From JADKIH01 sp031367345 (GTDB lineage: Bacteria > Bacteroidota > Bacteroidia > AKYH767-A > 2013-40CM-41-45), in the NCBI GenBank assembly GCA_031367345.1, contig JANLPR010000029.1:1-39343 (forward strand): a DNA stretch of 39,343 nucleotides, in the 5' to 3' direction. Of the stretch, positions 16,582 to 24,274 are shown piece after piece. Position 1 is the stretch's first letter; each line of letters starts with the position of its first letter. Both the position numbers and the translations under genes were made by a program. The notes beneath the pieces were generated by a model. It had not been told where the DNA came from, made no database searches, and saw only the letters and a list, made by a program, of their open reading frames with translations.

Positions 16582-18612
16582 ATGAGAAGTCGTATCATCG
16601 TTTACGCTTTCATTGCAGGCTTTTTTTGTTTGTTATTTGTATTCTCATGTAAGCAAAAAGCCAAAGATGAGAAAGTAGATACGGCGTATGCTTCCTTGGT
16701 TGATACTAACAAATACATAGGGAAAGACGCTTGTAAAAAATGCCACTCCGATAAGTATGAAACCTTCGTGCATACAGGAATGGGTTTGTCATTCGACTCA
16801 GCAACTGTTACTAAAACTTCAGGACGTTTTTCAAAGCATGAAGTTATTTACGATAAGTTTTCTGATTTTTCTTATTATCCACATTTTGAAAACGGGAAAT
16901 TTATTATCACCGAATTTCGGTTAAAGAATCAAGACACACTATTTATAAGGAAGGAATCAGTTTCTTATATCGTTGGTTCAGGTCAGCATACCAATTCGCA
17001 TTTAATTAATTCAAATGGTTATGTCTATCAGGCGCCTGCAACATTTTATACTCAATCGGGAAAATGGGATCTTCCTCCGGGTTTTGAGAATGGCTATAAC
17101 TCTAGATTTTCTAGAGTTATAGAAATGGAATGTATGTCATGCCACAACGCTTTTCCGAAAATGGTGTTAGGGTCAGCTAATAAATATGAAAGTATTCCGT
17201 CAGGGATAGATTGTGAAAGATGCCATGGACCCGGATCGATTCATAAAGCGCAAAAGGAACAAGGGCTTATTGTTGATGTAGGAAAAGAAATTGACTATTC
17301 AATTGTTAATCCGGCAAAGCTAGAAACGAACAAACAGATGGATGTTTGTCAACGTTGTCATGTACAAGGCAATGCAGTTTTGAGAAAAGGTAAATCATTT
17401 CTTGACTTTAAGCCCGGTATGGATCTTTCAGAAGTGATGAATGTTTTCATGCCCGTTTATAAAGGCGACGATGACCAACACATTATGGCATCGCATGCAG
17501 AGCGATTGAAAATGAGTAAGTGCTTCTTGGAATCGGCAAAAATAATTACAGATGCGAATAGAAAAAATCCGGATTCTTTTCCATTCAAGAATTCATTAAC
17601 GTGTATTACATGTCATAATCCACACGTAAGTGTGAAGTCGACTAACAAAGAAGTATTTAATTCGGCATGTAAAAGTTGTCATCATTCCGCAGGGGAAAAG
17701 GAAGGAGTGAATCCAATTGTTGCGAGTGTTATATGTACTGAGAAAATGGAGAAACGGAAAATTGTTTCTGACAATTGTGTGAGCTGCCACATGCCTAAAA
17801 ATGGGACTATAGATATTCCTCATGTTACTACTACCGATCATTGGATCAGGAAAATAATTACTGTTCAAAAAACAAATGCAATAAGAGAGTTTGTGCGATT
17901 AGCTTGCATTAATAATTCGCAAGTTGAAAAAAATATTCTTGGTGAAGCCTACTTGAATTACTTTGAAAAATTTGTCAGCAACAAAAGCTATTTAGATTCT
18001 GCTAAAAAGTATTTAAATGATAAAGATATTTTTTCAGTTAGTGAAAATTTTCAAGATCTAGTTCGTTGGGCATTTTTAAAGAACGACTATTCAAAAGTGA
18101 TTGAATACTGTTTACAAATTAGAAACAACCTTGATTCACTCATTCATAAATCGTTTAGTAATGCCGATGCTTGGACAGCATATAGAATTGGGGAAGCTTA
18201 TAGGAAGGAAAATAAATTCGATCAGGCATTAGTTTATTTTGATCGTGCAGTTTCGTTAGCTCCATTTATTCCGGATTTCAGATTGAAGTTGGCCGATCTC
18301 CAATTTGATATAAACGATTTGACAAATGCTGAGAAAAATTATCTTTTTATTTTGACAGAAAACCCTAAGAATGTAAGTGCAAATGTGAATTATGGGTATC
18401 TAATAATGAGCTGGAAGAAAGACGTCGCCAAAGCAACATTTTATTATTCCAATGCCATCAAGATAGACCCTGACAACATTCAGGCTATATTGAATTTAGC
18501 AGGCATTTCGCTTTATTCAGGTAACAATCAAGAGGCTAGGAAGCTTCTTCTAAAGGTTCTCAAAATTGATCCATTAAATGCAGAAGCTAAAAAGTATCTC
18601 AAAATATTGTGA
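16582..18612 (+). CDS. Seven-haem cytochrome c lipoprotein with C-terminal TPR repeats
   Basis: 676 residues. A lipoprotein signal ends at FVFSC (Cys23), predicting lipid anchoring outside the cytoplasm. Seven CXXCH haem-binding motifs follow: CKKCH (residues 51-55), CMSCH, CERCH, CQRCH, CITCH, CKSCH and CVSCH. The last sits in CVSCHMPKNGTIDIPHVTTTDHWI, a block known from cytochrome c554-like multihaem proteins. Roughly the last 150 residues carry TPR repeats (AYRIGEAYRKENKFDQALVYFDRAVSLAP, then two or three more), which suggests docking to a partner. Family members are usually annotated as multihaem cytochrome/TPR proteins of unknown electron partner. It starts 8 bases after the acetyltransferase and probably shares its transcript. 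A perfect 13-bp inverted repeat lies inside the gene at 17094-17122. Confidence 0.9.
   Translation: MRSRIIVYAFIAGFFCLLFVFSCKQKAKDEKVDTAYASLVDTNKYIGKDACKKCHSDKYETFVHTGMGLSFDSATVTKTSGRFSKHEVIYDKFSDFSYYPHFENGKFIITEFRLKNQDTLFIRKESVSYIVGSGQHTNSHLINSNGYVYQAPATFYTQSGKWDLPPGFENGYNSRFSRVIEMECMSCHNAFPKMVLGSANKYESIPSGIDCERCHGPGSIHKAQKEQGLIVDVGKEIDYSIVNPAKLETNKQMDVCQRCHVQGNAVLRKGKSFLDFKPGMDLSEVMNVFMPVYKGDDDQHIMASHAERLKMSKCFLESAKIITDANRKNPDSFPFKNSLTCITCHNPHVSVKSTNKEVFNSACKSCHHSAGEKEGVNPIVASVICTEKMEKRKIVSDNCVSCHMPKNGTIDIPHVTTTDHWIRKIITVQKTNAIREFVRLACINNSQVEKNILGEAYLNYFEKFVSNKSYLDSAKKYLNDKDIFSVSENFQDLVRWAFLKNDYSKVIEYCLQIRNNLDSLIHKSFSNADAWTAYRIGEAYRKENKFDQALVYFDRAVSLAPFIPDFRLKLADLQFDINDLTNAEKNYLFILTENPKNVSANVNYGYLIMSWKKDVAKATFYYSNAIKIDPDNIQAILNLAGISLYSGNNQEARKLLLKVLKIDPLNAEAKKYLKIL
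17094..17122 (+). repeat. Perfect 13-bp inverted repeat inside the cytochrome gene
   Basis: Arms CTATAACTCTAGA and TCTAGAGTTATAG with a 3-base loop, encoding part of GYNSRFSRVIE. A strong RNA hairpin within coding sequence; it lacks a T tract. Confidence 0.85.
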
Positions 18613-18699
18613 TTTACTGATTACTTCTGAGCTGGCCGTAACTTTTTATTTACATTTGCTTAACATGATCGACTCCGAAAGGAGGTATTTTCGCACTAT

Positions 18700-19395
18700 A
18701 TGAACAACGAAAAATTTAAAGTATTATTAGTTGACGATGAACCGGATATTCTAGAATTTATGGAATATAACTTGGTGAAGGAAAATTATGATGTCTATAA
18801 GGCTTTAAATGGAAAAGAAGCGATAACACTTGCGAAAAAAGTAAAACCGGATTTAATAGTACTTGACATCATGATGCCTGAATTAGATGGGATCGAAACT
18901 TGCCGTCAATTGAGAGAGTTTCCGGAATTCAAACATACGATGATTACATTCCTCACAGCGAGGAATGAGGATTACTCTCAGATTGCCGGATTTGATGTTG
19001 GGGCCGATGATTATATTACTAAACCTGTTAAGCCGAGAGTTCTCGTAAGCAGGATTAATGCTTTATTTAGAAGGTATCGGATAAATGAAAATGGTGTTGG
19101 AGAAAATAGTCAGGTGTTTACAAGTGGTAACTTAATTATTGACCGTGAACAATATTTAATTCTCAAAGGCGACGAAAAAATTGAATTACCCAAAAAGGAA
19201 TTTGAGTTGCTGGCATTGCTTGCATCAAAAGCGGGAAAAGTATTTACACGTGAAGAAATATTAGATTCTGTATGGGGTAGTGAAGTTGTGGTTGGTGACC
19301 GAACAATCGATGTTCACATTCGAAAGCTGAGAGAAAAAATTGGTGAAGAAAGTATAAAGACGGTGAAAGGAATTGGGTATAAATTTGATTTTTAA
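18700..19395 (+). CDS. OmpR/PhoB-type response regulator
   Basis: 231 residues. The receiver domain has the acidic pair in LLVDDEPD, phospho-acceptor Asp56 in DLIVLDIMMP, the Thr/Ala switch in FLTAR and Lys108 in DYITKPV. The C-terminal winged-helix domain (residues about 135-231: LPKKEFELLALLASKAGKVFTREEILDSVWG...RTIDVHIRKLREKIG...IKTVKGIGYKFDF) is the OmpR/PhoB DNA-binding type. It is paired with the histidine kinase gene immediately downstream, which begins within or just past its 3' end. Target genes are unknown; PhoB-like phosphate control is one possibility, but nothing phosphate-related is nearby. Confidence 0.94.
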   Translation: MNNEKFKVLLVDDEPDILEFMEYNLVKENYDVYKALNGKEAITLAKKVKPDLIVLDIMMPELDGIETCRQLREFPEFKHTMITFLTARNEDYSQIAGFDVGADDYITKPVKPRVLVSRINALFRRYRINENGVGENSQVFTSGNLIIDREQYLILKGDEKIELPKKEFELLALLASKAGKVFTREEILDSVWGSEVVVGDRTIDVHIRKLREKIGEESIKTVKGIGYKFDF

Positions 19396-20455
19396 TAATA
19401 AGACATTGAAGAACCTTACTCCACGTTCAATTGCGATTTATGCTTCGTTAATTTCTTCAGTCTTTGTGTTGATTGTACTATTTGTGTTGCAGCAAATTCA
19501 TCCGTTTGCCAATACTATTATCAATAATATTTTATTGTTTGCAATTGCAGCCATTGGGATATATCTGATTTTCAAATTTTTTCTGGAATTTTTCATTTAT
19601 CGAAAAATAAAACTAATCTATAAAACGATTAGCACTGCAAAAAATTCTAAAGCTAAAACTTTGGAAAAAGTTAATCTTAGTGAAGATGTTATTTCAAATG
19701 TAGGAAATGAAGTTGTGGAATGGGATCAAAATAGAAAGGATGAAATTGAGGAGTTAAAAAAAATGGAAACTTTTCGTAAAGAGTTTCTTGGAAATGTTTC
19801 ACATGAGCTAAAGACTCCTTTGTTCAATATTCAAGGTTATATTCATACCTTATTGGATGGAGCTTTGAATGATCCAAATGTAAATGTTAACTACCTGCAA
19901 AGAGCTTCTCGTTCCGTTGATCGACTTTGTTTAATTGTAGATGACTTAGAAGCAATTTCAAAATTAGAATCCGGCGAATTAACATTAGATCAACGAACAT
20001 TTGATATTCATGAGCTAGTAAATGAAGTTTTTGAGTCGGTTGAATTAAATGCAAAAGTAATGCAAGTAACTACTGTATTCAAAGAAGGCAGTGATCATCC
20101 TGTTTACGTTATTGGTGATAAAGATCGGATACGCCAAGTATTAGTAAATCTTATTATCAATTCTATCAAATATGGAAAGCGTCAGGGCAATACGCAAGTA
20201 GGATTGTATGATATGGATGAAAATATTTTAGTTGAAATAACTGATAACGGAATTGGAATAGAGAATCAACATTTATCGCGTTTGTTTGAAAGATTCTTTC
20301 GAGTTGATAAAAGTCGCTCGAGAGAACAGGGTGGAACAGGATTAGGTTTGTCGATTGTTAAACATATTATTGAAGCCCACAATCAAACAATAAATGTTCG
20401 AAGTACTTTAGGAATTGGAACAACTTTTACTTTTACTATTAAAAAATCGAAATAG
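19373..20455 (+). CDS. Membrane sensor histidine kinase
   Basis: Up to 360 residues. Two membrane helices near the N-terminus (about residues 21-41 and 48-70) enclose almost no periplasmic loop, so it may sense within the membrane or through partners. The phospho-acceptor His144 lies in FLGNVSHELKTPLFNI. The ATPase part has the N box (DRIRQVLVNLIINSIKYG), G1 (ITDNGIGIENQ), the F box (LFERFFRVDKS) and G2 (GGTGLGLSIVKHI). There is no ATG before the catalytic region; candidate starts are TTG at 19373, 19385 or 19406. TTG 19406 (giving MKNLTPRSIAIYASL) looks most natural and lies just after the regulator stop; 19373 would overlap it by 23 bases. The 3' end overlaps the convergent GNAT gene by 17 bases. 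Confidence 0.92.
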   Translation: MGINLIFNNKTLKNLTPRSIAIYASLISSVFVLIVLFVLQQIHPFANTIINNILLFAIAAIGIYLIFKFFLEFFIYRKIKLIYKTISTAKNSKAKTLEKVNLSEDVISNVGNEVVEWDQNRKDEIEELKKMETFRKEFLGNVSHELKTPLFNIQGYIHTLLDGALNDPNVNVNYLQRASRSVDRLCLIVDDLEAISKLESGELTLDQRTFDIHELVNEVFESVELNAKVMQVTTVFKEGSDHPVYVIGDKDRIRQVLVNLIINSIKYGKRQGNTQVGLYDMDENILVEITDNGIGIENQHLSRLFERFFRVDKSRSREQGGTGLGLSIVKHIIEAHNQTINVRSTLGIGTTFTFTIKKSK

Positions 20456-20897
20456 CTTCTATTATTTTCTTCATTTTGTAGTGCTGGATAGTTTCGAAAA
20501 GCAAATATGATTTTTCTATTATTGTATATCCGTTTTTCTCATAGAAATTAATTGCGTTTTCACGTGCATCCAGAACAATATGCTTAATTCCTTTTTCTTT
20601 TGCCAATTGTTCGATATGATTTAGAATTAAACTTCCTATTCCTTTACCTTGGTATGTATCGAGAACAGCCATCGATCGCACTTGTGCCTCTTCTTCCGAA
20701 TTAATTTGCATTCGTCCGGTTCCTACCGATTGGCCTTTTTCGTTTTTCACTAAGAAATGAAGCGATGAGTTCTCCGTTTCGTCTTTCGTAGTTGATTCTG
20801 ATTTATCCCATGGTTTTCTTAATACTTCAAATCGAATTCTATAATATTCGTTTACTTCTTCTTCTGTCAGTGGTTGTACAATCGTGTATAAACTCAT
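20439..20897 (-). CDS. GNAT-family N-acetyltransferase
   Basis: 152 residues with the GNAT core: N-terminal EEEVNEYYRIRFEVLRKPW (ElaA/YjcF-like), strand VRSMAVLDTYQGKGIGSLILNHIEQLA carrying the acetyl-CoA pyrophosphate loop (QGKGIG), then HIVLDARENAINFYEKNGYTII. Substrate unknown. Its ATG overlaps the stop codon of the upstream cytochrome/monooxygenase gene (ATGA, 20897-20894), so it is the last gene of a tight four-gene operon. Its 3' end overlaps the end of the opposing histidine-kinase gene by 17 bases, with no separate terminator visible between them. Confidence 0.88.
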   Translation of the reverse strand: MSLYTIVQPLTEEEVNEYYRIRFEVLRKPWDKSESTTKDETENSSLHFLVKNEKGQSVGTGRMQINSEEEAQVRSMAVLDTYQGKGIGSLILNHIEQLAKEKGIKHIVLDARENAINFYEKNGYTIIEKSYLLFETIQHYKMKKIIEAISIF

Positions 20898-22255
20898 TTT
20901 GATTCTAGATTAATTTTTTCGTCATTCATTTTATAAGGTAAATAAGTACAAATCAATTGAAACATTTCATCGGTTGTTCTCATACTTCCATTTCTTTCAG
21001 AAATTCTTCTTGGTGGATGAAATGGATTCAAAGGATTATTTTCTGTATTGTCAAAGGTAGCTTCAACAATGATAGTTGTACCGGCAGGAATTTTTACAAT
21101 TTTCTTAAAAGTATAAAAATATTGCCATCTAAAATCCCATTTAGGAATAGAGATTAAGTGAATCGTGTCGTGCTCAGGAGTAACAGCAAATGCTTTGAAG
21201 TTACTTCCTAATAAATGCATGTGTGGATTCAAAGTGAGAAGCGAAATGTCGTTAGGTACTACGTATTGAATTTGAAACGATTTTATTTCATTCGCAGGAA
21301 TAGAAAGAACTGGTTCCACCGGCGAAACACCACTGGTGCCTAAAATTAAGTCTGTAGTTGGACGAATAGGAGGATGACTTTGAAAATATAAATTGATAGT
21401 TGTTTGATCTGTAGTATCTATTGGAGATGGGCCATAATGAATATTGTCTAATAAGATAACTGATTTCTTTTTTATGCAATAACCACCAATACCATCCGGA
21501 TAGTTTGTTAATTCTACTCCGGGTAAATAATTAGAAACAGAAGGTGTAAGTAGGGGATAAGTACCATCGTCATTTTGAAGGTCTAATATTTTATACGCTT
21601 GAAGCTTGTCAACTAGTTCGGTGTTTACAAAATCTTTTCCTGATGTTAATGTCCTTTTTGAACCATCGTTGTATTGAACAATATGAGCATTCACATGATG
21701 AACTAATTTTTTATTGCCGGGAATAATTTCAACAGCTCTCAAAAAAGTATCGGCTGGTAATTCAATAGGAATTTTCAACATGATAAAGTTGTCTTTATTA
21801 TTTCCTGAAATGTGAAAAGTTTTCATTGTAACAGAAAAGTCTGCTATATTTTTTGACAAAGAATTTCTTTTATTATTTCCAGTCAGACTATTAATTGCTG
21901 GTCCTTCAAGAGCTCCTTCACGTATCCAATTATTAACCAATGTAATTTCTTCGGCAGTCATAGATTTCTGTCCTCTAAATTGCGAATAAGAAGTGTCTGC
22001 CGGCCAAGGTGGCATTAATCGTTCATTGATTGATAGCTGTATTGTTTTAAGATGATTAATGACATCCTTATAATTGATCAAGTTAAAAGGAGCTCCTGAT
22101 CCCGGTTGGTGGCATCCGGCACAACGCGTTCGAATAATTGTTGAAATGTGTTGATTGTAATTTAGTGGAAGATCGCTTTTATGTGATTCATGATTTGAGC
22201 ATGCCTGAAATAGAAGCATGAATGAGAAAAATATTAAAACGAATGTTTGTTTCAC
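20894..22255 (-). CDS. Cytochrome c / copper type II monooxygenase-like lipoprotein
   Basis: 453 residues. A lipoprotein signal ends at LLFQAC (Cys19). A short cytochrome c domain follows, with CAGCH (residues 45-49) and the distal MPPWPAD, like the cytochromes attached to Planctomycete and Bacteroidota membrane oxidases. The rest resembles the two-domain PHM fold of copper type II ascorbate-dependent monooxygenases: HH in KLVHHVNAHIVQYN as candidate first copper ligands, HMH in NPHMHLLGSNF for the second site, and a late segment with FDNTENNPLNPFHPP and DEM as a possible Met ligand. A plausible reading is haem-fed electron delivery to a copper hydroxylase in the periplasm; the substrate is unknown. 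It lies 9 bases after a redoxin gene, and proteins joining these domains in one chain occur in related bacteria, to my knowledge. Confidence 0.8.
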   Translation of the reverse strand: MKQTFVLIFFSFMLLFQACSNHESHKSDLPLNYNQHISTIIRTRCAGCHQPGSGAPFNLINYKDVINHLKTIQLSINERLMPPWPADTSYSQFRGQKSMTAEEITLVNNWIREGALEGPAINSLTGNNKRNSLSKNIADFSVTMKTFHISGNNKDNFIMLKIPIELPADTFLRAVEIIPGNKKLVHHVNAHIVQYNDGSKRTLTSGKDFVNTELVDKLQAYKILDLQNDDGTYPLLTPSVSNYLPGVELTNYPDGIGGYCIKKKSVILLDNIHYGPSPIDTTDQTTINLYFQSHPPIRPTTDLILGTSGVSPVEPVLSIPANEIKSFQIQYVVPNDISLLTLNPHMHLLGSNFKAFAVTPEHDTIHLISIPKWDFRWQYFYTFKKIVKIPAGTTIIVEATFDNTENNPLNPFHPPRRISERNGSMRTTDEMFQLICTYLPYKMNDEKINLESK

Positions 22256-22264
22256 CTTTTTATT

Positions 22265-22840
22265 TCAATAATTAATAATACAGCCAATAGCGTTGGTAGA
22301 AGGGATTGTCTGGAGTTTGCCATTCACAATATTTGCAATTGCATTATCCAAATCGTTGCTTGTAATGACTTGCCTCTTTCTACCGGGTGAATAATAGAGA
22401 TTATCTATTCTTCCACTATAAAGTGTTTTCCCGGTATTGCTTACTAAAAAAGATTCCGGTGCTACTTTTGCATGCAAAAATTTTGCAAGAGCAAATGATT
22501 TATCGGCCAGAATAGTCCCCTTTAGTTTGTATTGATTTATAAAGTCGTTAACATCCTTAGGTGTAGAAAAATCGCCGGGGAAAACAATAATGAAATTAAC
22601 ATTCTTAGATTTATACTTCTCTTTCAATTTTCTAATAGTCAATGTATAGTTCTGCGAAGCCGGACAATCGGTAAGTAGGAAAATGAAAACACAAGCATTG
22701 TATTTTTTTATTTCAGAAAAATTGTATTGATGATTGTTGTGGTCGAGAATTTTCAATGAAAATAAATCAGTATTCTTCTGAGCACTTGTATTGAAGAAGT
22801 GGATTGCTAAAAAAGAGAAAATGAAAACATTTTTTTTCAT
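22265..22840 (-). CDS. Secreted redoxin (thioredoxin-fold, AhpC/TlpA-like)
   Basis: 191 residues with a signal peptide (ending NTSA before Q21). Thioredoxin fold: LFSLKILDHNNHQYNFSEIKKYNACVFIFLLTDCPASQNYTLTIRKL, then VNFIIVFPGDFSTPKDVNDFINQYKLKGTILADKS and the cis-Pro strand KVAPESFLVSNTGKTLYSGRID. The active-site motif is CPAS, with one Cys, so it is not a classical CXXC disulfide reductase. Another Cys sits at the C-terminus (TNAIGCIINY), a pattern known in redoxins encoded beside PHM-like proteins. It starts immediately after the stop of the exonuclease gene and 9 bases before the cytochrome/monooxygenase gene, and may serve that enzyme, for example in copper or thiol handling. Confidence 0.85.
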   Translation of the reverse strand: MKKNVFIFSFLAIHFFNTSAQKNTDLFSLKILDHNNHQYNFSEIKKYNACVFIFLLTDCPASQNYTLTIRKLKEKYKSKNVNFIIVFPGDFSTPKDVNDFINQYKLKGTILADKSFALAKFLHAKVAPESFLVSNTGKTLYSGRIDNLYYSPGRKRQVITSNDLDNAIANIVNGKLQTIPSTNAIGCIINY

Positions 22841-24220
22841 TTAATAGCTAATAATATTTGAAGTAGCTGTAGTATTTAAAAAATGTCGGATGATTCGTCT
22901 AATATCTCTATCGTCTGATTTCAGTTTGATATGATCTTTTAAAGCCTCAGGATGCGCGTCTACAAATTCAGGTTCAAAATATCCATAGCCGATATATTTT
23001 CCGCTTTCCACCTGTGTTATTGAACGCTCACTTTTATTTCGGCCTTTCCCTACAATAAAAAAATTCTGATGTGTGTATTCGATACTTTGAATTGCTTTCT
23101 CTGAACGAATGTTATATTCTTCGAACGGTTCTTTTCCAATACAAGCACCTTTACAAAGTCTTACTGAATGATTAAAACAGGCATGTTTAATATCTTTGGT
23201 TCCGCAAAGTTTTTGACATAAATTGAATTTTTCGTTTATTTTTTCGAGTAATCGTTCGGCTTCATCAAATGTTCCGGTAGTGATTAGCGGTTCATCGGTT
23301 TTATTTATTTTAGCTGCAAAAAGTGTGATGTAATTTTGTTCGGATATTTTTGTGAATATTCCATAATTAAAAACTGTTCGTTTCAAAGCCCTGTTAAAAA
23401 AAGGCTGATATCTTTTTATTTCCTCTGATTCATACAAAAGTGCAATCAATTCATTTCCGGTTTCTTCAAAAGTTACATCTTGAATGGCATTTCTTAACTC
23501 AATTGCTTTCTTAGTTTGTTTATTTGCAAAATGAGATAGTACTCGTTTTCTAATGTTATTGCTTTTTCCAACATAGAGAATAGAGCCATCACCATTGTGG
23601 AAATAATAAACGCCCGGAGCTTCCGGAACTTTGTCGAGAATCTTATGATCAAACGATTCCGGAAATCGAAGGTGGAGATAATCGTTTTTTGTATAATTAG
23701 AAATGATCTTGAATTCAGGATCGCGTTCAAGAATCATTTCAAATAATTTAACCGTTGCCAATGCGTCTCCGCTTGCTCGGTGCCTATTTGCGATTTTAAT
23801 TCCTAAATTCTGACACAGATTTCCCAAACTGTACGAGGCAAAACCGGGCAATACTTTTCTGCTTAGTTTCACAGTGCAAATATGGTCGCGCGAAAAATTA
23901 TATCCTAACGACTTGTATTCTTCTCGTATAAACCCATAGTCGAACGATGCATTGTGAGCGACAAAAATTGTGTCTTCCGTAATTTTAATAAGGTCTTTTG
24001 CTATCTCATAAAATTTTGGTGCATCAGCAACCATTTCATTCGATATACCGGTAAGGTTGGTAATGAACGGAGCAATATTGCACTCAGGATTTACTAGCGT
24101 AACGAATTCATCAATTATTTTTTTTCCGTCATGCACATAAACAGCTATTTCAGTTATTTTATTTGCTGAGGAATTGCCGCCCGTTGTTTCTATGTCAATA
24201 ATTGCAAATTTCATAGTCAA
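22841..24220 (-). CDS. DEDDh exonuclease fused to a GIY-YIG (UvrC/Cho-like) nuclease domain
   Basis: 459 residues from ATG 24220, or 457 from ATG 24214. N-terminal DnaQ-like 3'-5' exonuclease: Asp9 and Glu11 in IIDIETTGG, Asp94 in HNASFDYGFI, and His147 and Asp152 in HRASGDALAT complete the DEDDh set. A GIY-YIG domain follows (about residues 200-280: PGVYYFHNGDGSILYVGKSNNIRKRVLSHF), as in UvrC and Cho, then a C-terminal part with several Cys (LCQKLCGTKDIKHACFNHSVRLCKGACIG), matching the UvrC family. This fusion is widespread in Bacteroidota and probably acts in DNA repair. It heads the operon with the redoxin and monooxygenase genes, an odd pairing. A hairpin overlaps its leader at 24225-24263. 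Confidence 0.9.
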   Translation of the reverse strand: MTMKFAIIDIETTGGNSSANKITEIAVYVHDGKKIIDEFVTLVNPECNIAPFITNLTGISNEMVADAPKFYEIAKDLIKITEDTIFVAHNASFDYGFIREEYKSLGYNFSRDHICTVKLSRKVLPGFASYSLGNLCQNLGIKIANRHRASGDALATVKLFEMILERDPEFKIISNYTKNDYLHLRFPESFDHKILDKVPEAPGVYYFHNGDGSILYVGKSNNIRKRVLSHFANKQTKKAIELRNAIQDVTFEETGNELIALLYESEEIKRYQPFFNRALKRTVFNYGIFTKISEQNYITLFAAKINKTDEPLITTGTFDEAERLLEKINEKFNLCQKLCGTKDIKHACFNHSVRLCKGACIGKEPFEEYNIRSEKAIQSIEYTHQNFFIVGKGRNKSERSITQVESGKYIGYGYFEPEFVDAHPEALKDHIKLKSDDRDIRRIIRHFLNTTATSNIISY

Positions 24221-24224
24221 ATTC

Positions 24225-24263
24225 TCCTGCGTGGAAAGAAATTATTATTCTGTCCACGCAGGA
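24225..24263 (-). repeat. Inverted repeat between the T9SS propeller gene and the exonuclease gene
   Basis: Perfect 11-bp arms TCCTGCGTGGA / TCCACGCAGGA with a 17-base loop. On the minus strand it begins 12 bases after the propeller stop codon and lacks a T tract. Its second arm contains AGGAG, 9 bases before the exonuclease ATG. It may be a terminator, or may mask a ribosome-binding site. Confidence 0.6.
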
Positions 24264-24274
24264 ATTATGAGTGG

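Noticed and set aside
18678..18685. AAAGGAGG upstream of the response regulator as a Shine-Dalgarno site
   Set aside because: Sits 14 bases from the ATG, too far for normal function, and such sites are little used in Bacteroidota.
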